Of a DNA stretch of 33,582 bases, positions 14,508-21,802 are shown piece after piece. Below the pieces are notes generated by a model, which saw nothing but the letters and a program-made list of their open reading frames with translations, was not told the origin of the DNA and did no database searches. The stretch spans positions 1 through 33,582 of IMG/VR virus record IMGVR_UViG_3300048014_000390, one strand, 5' to 3'. The stretch is from a virus. The translations under genes and the position numbers were made by a program. Numbering within the stretch: position 1 is the first letter of the stretch; each line of letters begins with the position of its first letter.

Positions 14508-16640
14508 ATGAGCGGCACTTCGGTTTCACTGGCGCAATTTGCGCAGTCGCTGGCGGTGGCCGGTGCCGGCGTTGATATCGCCACCTGGACCGCGACCATC
14601 CCCGGGGCCACCGTCGCACGCACCCTGGCCAGCGGATTTGCTGACGCACCCTTCATCGAATGGTTCGGTCTGTGCGGTAACGGCGGCGACGACACGGCGG
14701 TATTCAACGCGGCGGTGCAAAGCGGCATTCCGTTTCGGCTTGGGCCGAAGACCTACATCGTGAACGGGTCATGGACAACCGGCACCGCCGCGTTCTTTCT
14801 GGTGCGGGGTGTGCCTGGGGTTTCCACCTTACGGCGCCTGCAGGGCGGCACGACGGGGGCGTGGATCGGTCTGGAGTGCCCCATCGTCGATGTCGAGGAC
14901 GTGATCTTCGATGCCAATGGCACCCAGGTGAAGGCCAATACCTGGAATGTTCTCGTTGATACGACAGTGACGTCGGCCGCGTTCCGGCGCTGCGCCTTTC
15001 GCAACAATAGCGGCTCGCTGGGGCGTGGTCTGGCGATCAAGGGCAATCCGGCGGCAACGGTGCCTCATTCGGTTACTGTCGAGGATTGCGAGTTTTCCGG
15101 CAATAGCTCGGATGGCTGCGGGGTGTTCCAGGCACAGTCCGTGTCGATTACCGGGTCGCGGTCGTTCAATAATGGCGGCAGCGGGATCGCCGTATCGGTG
15201 TTCGGAACGCCAAGTTCCAGCCAGCTCAACCAGCGCCTGCTGATCCAGCGTAACCAGTGCTGGAATAACGCGGTGGACGGCATCAATCTGGGGACGATCG
15301 ATCCCACCGGGGCGAGCCCGCCGGTCTATAGCCTGGCGACACCATCGGTTGTCACGGCGTCGGTGCTGGATAATATCGTCTGGGCGAACACGTCGTATGG
15401 CATCCAGGCTTATGGGGATTACCTCGATATCAGCGGCAACCAGGTGGCGCAGCCACTGCTTGGCCTCGCTGGGATCGTGGTTACCGCGCGCTATTCACGG
15501 GTCAGCCGTAACACCTTGAATGTACCCGGCGCCTATATCGGGATCGATTCCGGCGGGTGTTTCGATTGCGATATCGTCGACAACAGCGTGACCGGATCAA
15601 CCATCGGCATCAATCCCGGCGGGTCGCAGTTCGTGACCGTTGCGGGCAACAAGGTGCGGGGCTGCCAGATCGCGATGTCGGTTTACGACATCGAGGCGGA
15701 TGGCTATGGCGTGCCGTTCCCGGCCCCGGTGTCGGCGCTGACCATCGAACGCAATACGCTGGTGGTGTCTTCGGGTGGAACAGGGATTTCGGTGCTGGAT
15801 GGGGGCACCGGCATCGCCATCGTGGAGAACCGGTTCCAGCCTGCCAACAGCAGTGTGACGGCCAACCAGGCGCTATCCTTGCGTTGCGCCGCGACGGTGC
15901 TGCGCGGCAACAGTTTCAACGGCACCGATCGGATCGACCTCAATCCGAATGCGCAGAACCTGCTGGAAATTCCCGACGTGTTCGACACCATCCGGGTCCC
16001 GGCCGGCGGCCAGATCGTGGATAGCCTGGTGCCGGCAAGCGTGGTGACAAGTTCGGGCCAGGTATCGTACCTGACAGTAACCAATGGCGGCACCGGCTAC
16101 AGCACCGCCGCGGTCGCGATCGCCGGCGCCGGCAGCGGCGCGCAAGCAACAGCCATGGTCTATGGTGGCAGCGTCATCGGCTTCCGGGTGACCAACAATG
16201 GCGGCGGTTACGTGGCGGGAAGCACGACGTGCGTGATCACCGGGGATGGCTCGGGCGCGACTGCCACGGTCGCGGTCGGCACGCCGCTGCAACAGAATCG
16301 CCGTATTCGGCTGCTGGTGGAATTGGGCGCGACGGTTCGGCAGAACGGCCAGACCATGAACCAGTTCAACACCACCCAGCGCGATTTGGTGGTGGCCGCG
16401 AACAGCGTGATCGATTGCGTCGAGAATAACGGTGCCTGGGTGCTGAGCGGGTTCTACCCGACAGCGTTGCTGCAATCGGTGGCGAGCGGCGACGTGACGC
16501 TGGCCGCGCCAGCCGGTGGAAAAATTTGGCTGCAACCCAGCAGCGGCGGCGACGTGATGCTGCCCAATTTGCCGACCTCCGCCGCCGGCCTGCCAAGTGG
16601 TGCGGTGTGGCGCCAGGGCACAACTCTGAACATCGTTTAG
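14508..16640 (+). CDS. beta-helix tailspike protein
   Basis: 710 residues from ATG 14508. The N-terminal part (about 1-70) has the 'GDDTAVFNAAVQSG' motif that marks the start of the right-handed beta-helix in many tailspikes. Then PbH1-type rungs run through SVTVEDCEFSGNSSDGCGVF, SFNNGGSGIAVS, LDISGNQVAQPLLGLAGIVV, CDIVDNSVTGSTIGI and LTIERNTLVVSSGGTGISVL. After about residue 510 come two Gly-rich repeats (TNGGTGYSTAAVAIAGAGSG and TNNGGGYVAGST). The C-terminal beta cap ends WRQGTTLNIV. Such proteins trimerise and bind or cleave surface polysaccharide; no catalytic residues can be picked. GTG 14418 is in frame, but the extra N-terminus is encoded by the palindromic repeat, so I reject it. Confidence 0.8.
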   Translation: MSGTSVSLAQFAQSLAVAGAGVDIATWTATIPGATVARTLASGFADAPFIEWFGLCGNGGDDTAVFNAAVQSGIPFRLGPKTYIVNGSWTTGTAAFFLVRGVPGVSTLRRLQGGTTGAWIGLECPIVDVEDVIFDANGTQVKANTWNVLVDTTVTSAAFRRCAFRNNSGSLGRGLAIKGNPAATVPHSVTVEDCEFSGNSSDGCGVFQAQSVSITGSRSFNNGGSGIAVSVFGTPSSSQLNQRLLIQRNQCWNNAVDGINLGTIDPTGASPPVYSLATPSVVTASVLDNIVWANTSYGIQAYGDYLDISGNQVAQPLLGLAGIVVTARYSRVSRNTLNVPGAYIGIDSGGCFDCDIVDNSVTGSTIGINPGGSQFVTVAGNKVRGCQIAMSVYDIEADGYGVPFPAPVSALTIERNTLVVSSGGTGISVLDGGTGIAIVENRFQPANSSVTANQALSLRCAATVLRGNSFNGTDRIDLNPNAQNLLEIPDVFDTIRVPAGGQIVDSLVPASVVTSSGQVSYLTVTNGGTGYSTAAVAIAGAGSGAQATAMVYGGSVIGFRVTNNGGGYVAGSTTCVITGDGSGATATVAVGTPLQQNRRIRLLVELGATVRQNGQTMNQFNTTQRDLVVAANSVIDCVENNGAWVLSGFYPTALLQSVASGDVTLAAPAGGKIWLQPSSGGDVMLPNLPTSAAGLPSGAVWRQGTTLNIV

Positions 16641-16648
16641 GAGCGGAC

Positions 16649-16831
16649 ATGGCTGCGTATCACCTGATTGTCCACAACCCCTTTGGGCCCTATCCGAAGG
16701 GCGCGCATATAACCGACGCCGCCGAGGTGGAGCGCATCCTGGCTGGTCCGCACCACCCCAATGTGCGTCGGATCGCCCCGATCGGTGAGAAGGTGCAGCC
16801 GCCCGTGCCGGCCACGGAGACATCGTCATGA
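16649..16831 (+). CDS. small protein preceding the tail sheath
   Basis: 60 residues from ATG 16649 with an excellent ribosome site (AGGAG, 6 bases away) that overlaps the tailspike stop. Sequence: YHLIVHNPFGPYPKGAHITD, then AEVERILAGPHHPNVRRIAP. It looks like a small alpha/beta domain with a proline-rich tail. The 'GxYxKGxxITDxxEVxxxL' pattern is typical of small proteins encoded just before phage sheath genes, role unknown. Its stop overlaps the sheath ATG. The strong ribosome site suggests translation restarts here to boost the following sheath gene. Confidence 0.6.
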   Translation: MAAYHLIVHNPFGPYPKGAHITDAAEVERILAGPHHPNVRRIAPIGEKVQPPVPATETSS

Positions 16832-18393
16832 CGATTTTTGCACTTGGCCAGACAAACACGGCCGCACTGACGGTTCCGAACGTCTATGTGGCGATCGTTC
16901 CGCCGCAGATCACCTACATCAACGGCGTGCCCAGCGGCCTGCTGGGCATCGTCGGCACGGCGTCCTGGGGGCCGGTCGGCGCGCCCACCGTGGTGGGGAA
17001 TTACGGCGAATATGTAACCAGTTTCGGCACGCTTCAGGCACGCCGCTATGATCTTGGCACCGCGGTGGCGGTGGCGGTGCAGCAGGGCTGCAGCAACATG
17101 ATGTGCGTGCGGGTGACGGATGGCACCGACACCGCCGCCACCTACGCCCTGGCCTACGCCAACTCCAGTTACGGCGCGCTGCTGACCAGCCGCTATACCG
17201 GCTCCTACGGCAATGCAACCGGTCTGATCATGGGCCCAGGTTCCGCCGCATCCTCGACCAAGCTCACTCTCACCTCACCGGGCGCGCCTCCGGAGATTTT
17301 CGACAACATCCTTGGCAGCGGTGCGACTTTCTGGGGCAACCTTGTCAGCGCGATCAATAATGGCGTCGGGCTGCGGGGTCCATCGCAGTTAGTTACCGCT
17401 TCGCTTGGCACCAATACCAGTGCTGCCATTCCCAGCTATGCGGTGACCGCGAATCAGACATTGACCGGCGGGACGGACGGTGTGGCGGGAATCAGCACCG
17501 CCCTGCTGCTGGGTGTTGACGGTAATGTGCGCAAGGGGATGTATGCGCTACGCGGCACCGGCTGCTCGGTTGCCATGCTGGCCGACTGTGCCGACAGCAC
17601 GAGTTGGCCCACGCAAGTGGCATTCGCTCTGTCCGAGGGCGTGTATATGATCGATTGCGGTCCGGCCGGCGACACGATCTCCGACGCTGCGGCGGTGAAG
17701 GCCAGCGCCGGGATTGACACCTATGCCATGAAGATCCTGTTCGGCGACTGGATTTACTGGCTGGATACCACCAATGGCGGGCAGATCCGTTTGATCAGCC
17801 CGACGGCGTTCTCGGCCGGGCTGCTGGCCAACCTGTCGCCGGAACAATCCAGCCTGAACAAGCAGGTGCAGGCTGTGGTGGGAACGCAGAAAACCTCCAT
17901 CAACCAGCAATACTCCCAGGCGGATTTGCAACAGCTTGCCGCGGCCTGCATCGACGTGATCGCCAATCCCGCGCCCGGCGGTGCCTATTTTGCCCCGGTG
18001 ATCGGGCGCAACGCCTCCAGCAACGCGGTGATTCACGGCGACAATTATACCAGGCTGACCAACTTCATCGCCTCCACCATCAATGCCTGGATGGGCCAGG
18101 TGGTTGGCTTGCTGCAGACGCCGACGACGCGGCGGCAGGCCTTTACGTTGCTGGACCAGTTCTTCTTCAATCTCTGGCAGCAGGGCATCATCGGCAACGC
18201 TGACGGCACGCAACCTTACGGCATCGTTCTCGATGACAGCAACAATCCGCCGTCGCGGGTGGCGCTGGGCTACATGCAGGCGAATGTTCAGGTGCAGTAC
18301 CAGAGCGTTATTGAATACATGCTCGCCGAAATCGAAGGCGGACAGAGCGTTCAGATTACGCGCCAGGCGGTGGCGCCGGCGCTTGCGACATAG
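16828..18393 (+). CDS. contractile tail sheath protein
   Basis: 521 residues. It polymerises around the tail tube and contracts on infection. The N-terminal part has GLLGIVGTASWGPVGAPTVV and VAVAVQQGCSNMMCVRVTDG, the usual sheath opening. The C-terminal half has FGDWIYWLDTTNGGQIRLIS, LNKQVQAVVGTQKTS, NFIASTINAWMGQVVGLLQT and a final beta strand (VALGYMQANVQVQYQSVIEY), matching the conserved C-terminal domain that forms the sheath mesh. Length is typical. It is translationally coupled to the 60-residue gene before it (ATGA) and is followed by the tube gene after 13 bases. Confidence 0.9.
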   Translation: MTIFALGQTNTAALTVPNVYVAIVPPQITYINGVPSGLLGIVGTASWGPVGAPTVVGNYGEYVTSFGTLQARRYDLGTAVAVAVQQGCSNMMCVRVTDGTDTAATYALAYANSSYGALLTSRYTGSYGNATGLIMGPGSAASSTKLTLTSPGAPPEIFDNILGSGATFWGNLVSAINNGVGLRGPSQLVTASLGTNTSAAIPSYAVTANQTLTGGTDGVAGISTALLLGVDGNVRKGMYALRGTGCSVAMLADCADSTSWPTQVAFALSEGVYMIDCGPAGDTISDAAAVKASAGIDTYAMKILFGDWIYWLDTTNGGQIRLISPTAFSAGLLANLSPEQSSLNKQVQAVVGTQKTSINQQYSQADLQQLAAACIDVIANPAPGGAYFAPVIGRNASSNAVIHGDNYTRLTNFIASTINAWMGQVVGLLQTPTTRRQAFTLLDQFFFNLWQQGIIGNADGTQPYGIVLDDSNNPPSRVALGYMQANVQVQYQSVIEYMLAEIEGGQSVQITRQAVAPALAT

Positions 18394-18406
18394 GGAGGCC
18401 TGAGCA

Positions 18407-18844
18407 ATGCCGATCAACAGTTTGAACGTCGGTCGTGACGTGGTGGTGGATATCATCGATCCGACCAATGGCGGCGTGTTGGCCTGGGCGACCGTGACCG
18501 GCTTCCAGGCGCGGCAGAAAAGTCGCAATCTGCAATCCATCGCGATGGACGGCACCAACAACTATGCCGAGTTGCCACAGGGCTGGGATCTCAGTTTCCA
18601 GGTAGACCGTGCCAGTTCGGCGGTAGATGACTATTTTGCCACGCTGGAGGACGGGTATTTCACCGGTGTGGCAACGACAGCGGTGCAGATCACCGAGACG
18701 ATTTCGGAAGTGGATGGTAGCACGTCGCAATATCGCTATGAAAGCGTGGTGCTGAAGCTGGCCGATGGCGGTTCGAAGACCGGCGATGCCTACATCAAGA
18801 TGAAGGTCGAAGGCATTGCCAGCCGGCGGCGGAAGATAAGCTGA
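18407..18844 (+). CDS. tail tube protein
   Basis: 145 residues, behind a strong GGGAGG ribosome site that starts at the sheath stop. This is the inner tube subunit of the contractile tail. The beta-barrel features are SLNVGRDVVVDIIDP, AWATVTGFQARQKSRNLQSI, LPQGWDLSFQVDRASSAVDDY, VQITETISEVDGSTSQYRYE and IKMKVEGIASRRRKIS, in the order expected of P2 FII/T4 gp19-type tubes. Position right after the sheath is diagnostic. The stop overlaps the start of the chaperone gene. Confidence 0.85.
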   Translation: MPINSLNVGRDVVVDIIDPTNGGVLAWATVTGFQARQKSRNLQSIAMDGTNNYAELPQGWDLSFQVDRASSAVDDYFATLEDGYFTGVATTAVQITETISEVDGSTSQYRYESVVLKLADGGSKTGDAYIKMKVEGIASRRRKIS

Positions 18845-19215
18845 TGGCGCGCGTGACGATTCACGGTGACACGCCGCCGGCGGCCGCCGCGCCGCCGCCC
18901 GGACAGTTCAGCATTGAATTGGAGGATGGCCGCACCATTACCTCCAAGCCGATGCTGAAGGTGCGGGAGGAGATGGCGCTGTCCGAACATATTGGGGCCG
19001 ACACCAGGCTCAATCCGGTCTGGGTGCTGTGGGCGACGATCGCCTGTTGTGTCACCCAGATCGACGACGAACCGGTGCGCATGCCGGTGAGCAAATTGCA
19101 GATTGAGGCGCTGGTCGATCGCATCGGTGACGAAGGGATGCGGGCCTTGCTGGTGCGCTATCGGCAGAACAGCGAGGAGCGCGAACGGCGCACCCTGGAG
19201 AGAGCAAAAAACTAG
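18844..19215 (+). CDS. tail assembly chaperone, short (zero-frame) form
   Basis: 123 residues, ATG overlapping the tube stop. The Pro/Ala-rich N-terminus is followed by FSIELEDGRTITSKPMLKVREEMALSEHIG and a helical part (QIEALVDRIGDEGMRALLVRY) ending in a charged tail. This is the position and plan of P2 gpE and other tail assembly chaperones, which coat the tape measure while the tube polymerises. The last codons are GCA AAA AAC TAG, creating the slippery heptamer A AAA AAC just before the stop. The normal product ends at the TAG; a minority should shift -1 to give the long form. Confidence 0.8.
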   Translation: MARVTIHGDTPPAAAAPPPGQFSIELEDGRTITSKPMLKVREEMALSEHIGADTRLNPVWVLWATIACCVTQIDDEPVRMPVSKLQIEALVDRIGDEGMRALLVRYRQNSEERERRTLERAKN

Positions 19216-19403
19216 CCGGGCACCCCGGGTTCAGAACCGCGCTTTATCTGGTGAGCTGCGGGGTGCCCTATGAAACGGCGTTCGAGATGGATCCGGCCGA
19301 AGCGTGCGCGGCTTGCGTGGTGTTCGGCGAAATCGGTGCCGGTGCGCGGCGGCCGGTGCGGTTCGACTGGTCGACAATGAGTTGGGGCGATGATGGCGAC
19401 TGA
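18844..19403 (+). CDS. tail assembly chaperone, -1 frameshift fusion form
   Basis: Predicted 186-residue fusion made by slipping back one base at 19206-19212. After the slip the ribosome reads CTA GCC GGG... and adds 63 residues. They begin LAGHPGFRTALYLVSCGVPY, continue ETAFEMDPAEACAACVVFGE and end FDWSTMSWGDDGD. The extension has no ribosome site or suitable start of its own, stays open to TGA 19403, and overlaps the next gene by 14 bases. This is the arrangement of P2 E/E' and lambda G/GT. The long form is the one that binds the tape measure in those systems (known for the family, inferred here). Confidence 0.82.
19206..19212 (+). promoter_or_regulatory. programmed -1 ribosomal frameshift site
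   Basis: A AAA AAC, a canonical -1 slippery heptamer, in register with the zero-frame codons AAA AAC and followed at once by a TAG stop. Downstream, CCGGG (19216-19220), loop CAC, CCCGG (19224-19228) can form a short hairpin. GGTT/AACC (19228-19238) is a second, competing candidate. The first hairpin is only 3 bases from the heptamer, closer than the usual 5-9, so its role as a stimulator is uncertain. The slip site itself is clear. Confidence 0.85.
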
Positions 19404-19752
19404 TATCGCACTGGCGAGCTTCGCGCAGAATTTGCAGCGCTGGATGGAGATTTGGCATTCCATGCAGCCCCACAGCCTGGCGAGCGCGGGTGAAATTCTG
19501 CGTGGCGAGGCGGCGGATCTGCAGCCGGTGCTGGGCGACGCGGTGGGTGTTGCCGTGGATGGCGGGACGGGGCAGGTCGGCGTGCCTGAGCGGGTTGGCG
19601 ATGCGGCGCTGGCGGCGGAATTCGGCACCGAGAGCACGCCGTCGCAGCCGTTCCTGGGCGCGGCGGCAGCGCGCCGGCTGGATGATGTCGGCGAGGTGCT
19701 GGCATCCGGCTGGTTGAGTGCATGGCGGCAGAGCCTGCAGGGCCGATCATGA
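19390..19752 (+). CDS. HK97 gp10-like tail completion protein (tentative)
   Basis: 120 residues (ATG 19390, second ATG 19393; GGGG upstream suits the second). It starts with a helix (ALASFAQNLQRWMEIWHSMQ). Near the C-terminus it carries DAALAAEFGTESTPSQPFLG, whose 'AxxxEFGT...xQPFLxxA' pattern is characteristic of HK97 gp10/tail-completion family proteins. It ends in a helix (ARRLDDVGEVLASGWLSAWR). That family usually sits in the neck cluster, before the tube, but here it lies between chaperone and tape measure. It overlaps the frameshift product by 14 bases and the next gene by 4 bases. Confidence 0.55.
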   Translation: MMATDIALASFAQNLQRWMEIWHSMQPHSLASAGEILRGEAADLQPVLGDAVGVAVDGGTGQVGVPERVGDAALAAEFGTESTPSQPFLGAAAARRLDDVGEVLASGWLSAWRQSLQGRS

Positions 19753-20837
19753 TCGAGGCGTTCCGCATCGGCGTGCAGATGACGATGGATGCCGCGGATA
19801 CGCAATCGGTCGTGCATCTGCTGGCGCGCGATTTTACCGCGTTGAACCAGCAGATCACGCAGACGCAAAGCGGGATCGCCGCGATGCGTGCGGGGCTTAG
19901 CGATCTCGCCGGGCAGCGGACATCGCTGCGGCGGGACCAGGACATGGTGCAGCAAACCGCGACCTGGCAGGCCGTTGCATCACCGGTGCAAGCGGCGGCG
20001 GCACAATCGCCGCCGAGGTCTGGCCAAACCGTGGCGCGCCTGCCGTTCGATGGCGTGGTGGGGGACATGGTGCGCGGCGATGCGCAGCGGCCGGTTGACT
20101 TGCCTGTGCGGGACGATCCGTCGCTGCGGCCGGGGCAACGCCTGGAGGAGCCCGACCCTGCCTTGGCGATCTTGCCGGCGCTGGCGACATTGCTTGATCG
20201 GCGGCACCAGCCACAACCCTGGATGGCGGATCAGCCAACGGCGGCTGTTGCCGCCGCGGCGCCCGCGCTAATCGGTGCGGATGGCTCGGTGAGGCAATCC
20301 GTGGCGGAGCCGGCCGTTGCCGCATGGGTGCCGATGCGCGATTTTGGGCCGCCGGACAGCACGGCGTTTGGCGGCTTCGCTGCCTGGCCATCGGGCCACG
20401 ACGCGGTTTCACCGCGGCAGTTCGCCGCGCCGCTCGCTGGTGGAGCGCAGCAAGCCGCCCAACCAGGCGAGACGGACCTGCGCGCGGTGGTTAGTCAGAT
20501 CGCGGCGCTGACGGCTTTCGTGACGGCCGAGCGTCACCTGCCGCACCCGCGGACGAACCCGGTTCTTCCATCGCCCCCGGACATGTTTACCACGCGGGCG
20601 GAGTTGGGGGTGCCGATGCGGGCGGGGGAAGCGGAAGAGCCGCCAACATCGCGCGCCACGCCAGACCGTGGCTCCGCCGAACCGATGCCGCAACTGGTGA
20701 TCCATACCGACCTGCACCTGGATGGGCAGGTCATTGCGCGTGCCGTGACGCAGCAGATTGTTGACTGGATGAACGCCCCGCTGCCGGGTGCCGGCGGGTT
20801 TGATCCGCGACGCTCCTACACGCCGGTTGAGTCCTGA
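19749..20837 (+). CDS. miniature tape measure protein
   Basis: 362 residues from ATG 19749, which overlaps the previous stop. The N-terminus IEAFRIGVQMTMDAADTQSV plus a coiled-coil (ARDFTALNQQITQTQSGIAA) looks like tape measure starts. The C-terminus LVIHTDLHLDGQVIARAVTQ, then GAGGFDPRRSYTP, matches the 'DxxLDGxxxxRxV...GFDPR' ending of that class. The middle (about 65-320) is proline/alanine-rich and of low complexity, with no clear transmembrane segments. Position between chaperone and GpU-like gene is where the tape measure must be, and no other long gene fits. Tape measures are usually 600 residues or more, so the tail should be very short. The frame is open from 19722, giving a less likely longer form. 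Confidence 0.65.
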   Translation: MIEAFRIGVQMTMDAADTQSVVHLLARDFTALNQQITQTQSGIAAMRAGLSDLAGQRTSLRRDQDMVQQTATWQAVASPVQAAAAQSPPRSGQTVARLPFDGVVGDMVRGDAQRPVDLPVRDDPSLRPGQRLEEPDPALAILPALATLLDRRHQPQPWMADQPTAAVAAAAPALIGADGSVRQSVAEPAVAAWVPMRDFGPPDSTAFGGFAAWPSGHDAVSPRQFAAPLAGGAQQAAQPGETDLRAVVSQIAALTAFVTAERHLPHPRTNPVLPSPPDMFTTRAELGVPMRAGEAEEPPTSRATPDRGSAEPMPQLVIHTDLHLDGQVIARAVTQQIVDWMNAPLPGAGGFDPRRSYTPVES

Positions 20838-20840
20838 ATC

Positions 20841-21605
20841 ATGACCGATACCCCTGTCACGCTCGGCGGCTTCACCTTCACCAGCTTCGCGGTGCCGGAG
20901 CGGATCAATGGCGGCGGCCGCCAACGCATGGTGGTGCATCAGTTGATCGGCGGGACGCGCGTGGTTGATGTGATGGGCTGGGACGCCGAACAGATTCGTT
21001 TCAGCGGCCGCCTGCGCGGCGCCGACGCGATGCTGAATGCACGCCTGCTGGAAACCCTGGCGCGCAGCGGCATTCCGATCCTGTTCAGCTATTGGACCAA
21101 CCGGTACCAGGTGGTGGTTGACACGTTCACCTGGAATTTCGAGCGCTTCTACGAAATCACTTTCTCGCTGCGGCTGACCGTGATTGCCGACCTGACCCAG
21201 CTTGCCTGGCAAGCGGCGGCGGACACGCTGGATGATGTATTCGGGGCGGATTTGCAGGCCGTGACGGTGGTCGCTTCAGATTTGCCGACGGTGGCGGCCG
21301 GGCTGGCTACGGTTGCCACCGCGCAGGCGGCGCAGGGCACTTTGCAGGGGGCGGGAACGCAGGCCCTGCTGCCACTCAGCACGGCGGTCGGCAGCACCCT
21401 GAGCACCGCCCAGGGCCTGCAATCCAGCCTTGATAGCGGCTTTCCTGCCGCCGCGGCCGGCGGCGTGGTGGCGGGCGACGATCCGGCCACGCTGGCCTCA
21501 TCGCTCTCGACACAGGCAGGCAACATGCAGCAACTGGCGGCTTCGACCCAGGCGACCGCGGTGTTGACGCGGATGCAGAGCAATCTTGCGGCAACACCAT
21601 CATGA
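20841..21605 (+). CDS. GpU-like baseplate/tail protein with helical extension
   Basis: 254 residues. The N-terminal ~120 residues (VTLGGFTFTSFAVPERINGG, RFSGRLRGADAMLNARLLET, ILFSYWTNRYQVVVDTFTWN, YEITFSLRLTVI) follow the P2 GpU / Mu gp43-type pattern: a 'G-F-x-F' opening, a 'F-x-G-x' strand, a helix, then a 'W-x-x-x-Y-x-V' strand. The remaining ~130 residues are an Ala/Thr-rich helical, low-complexity tail (LPTVAAGLATVATAQAAQGT and onward), which is unusual for GpU. The order tape measure, this gene, LysM gene, D-like gene is that of P2 (T, U, X, D). Likely part of the tail tip or hub. Confidence 0.6.
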   Translation: MTDTPVTLGGFTFTSFAVPERINGGGRQRMVVHQLIGGTRVVDVMGWDAEQIRFSGRLRGADAMLNARLLETLARSGIPILFSYWTNRYQVVVDTFTWNFERFYEITFSLRLTVIADLTQLAWQAAADTLDDVFGADLQAVTVVASDLPTVAAGLATVATAQAAQGTLQGAGTQALLPLSTAVGSTLSTAQGLQSSLDSGFPAAAAGGVVAGDDPATLASSLSTQAGNMQQLAASTQATAVLTRMQSNLAATPS

Positions 21606-21802
21606 GTGGCAGCACAACCTTGATGGTGGCCGGCGGCAATCTGTTTCGCATTGCCGCCGAGCAGCTTGGTGACGCGACACAATGGAACCGCATCGCCGCG
21701 GCGAACGGATTGTGGGATCCGTTTCTGGTTGGCGTGGTGACGCTGACCATTCCGCCGGTGGACCCGAATGCCGGCAATGGGGGCATTCTTGGCCAGCCCT
21801 GA
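21602..21802 (+). CDS. LysM-domain tail protein X-like
   Basis: 66 residues; ATG overlaps the previous TGA. The protein is little more than one LysM domain: GGNLFRIAAEQLGDATQWNR, then IAAANGL and GVVTLTIPPVD. In P2-like phages the small LysM protein X sits between GpU and GpD and helps join hub and tube. The last ~10 residues overlap the start of the next gene in another frame (21768-21802). Confidence 0.85.
   Translation: MSGSTTLMVAGGNLFRIAAEQLGDATQWNRIAAANGLWDPFLVGVVTLTIPPVDPNAGNGGILGQP

Noticed and set aside
19206-19215. The A-run at the end of the chaperone gene as a sequencing error or frameshift mutation.
   Set aside because: The heptamer is in the exact register for -1 slipping and the gene is of a class known to shift there; a random error would rarely fit both.
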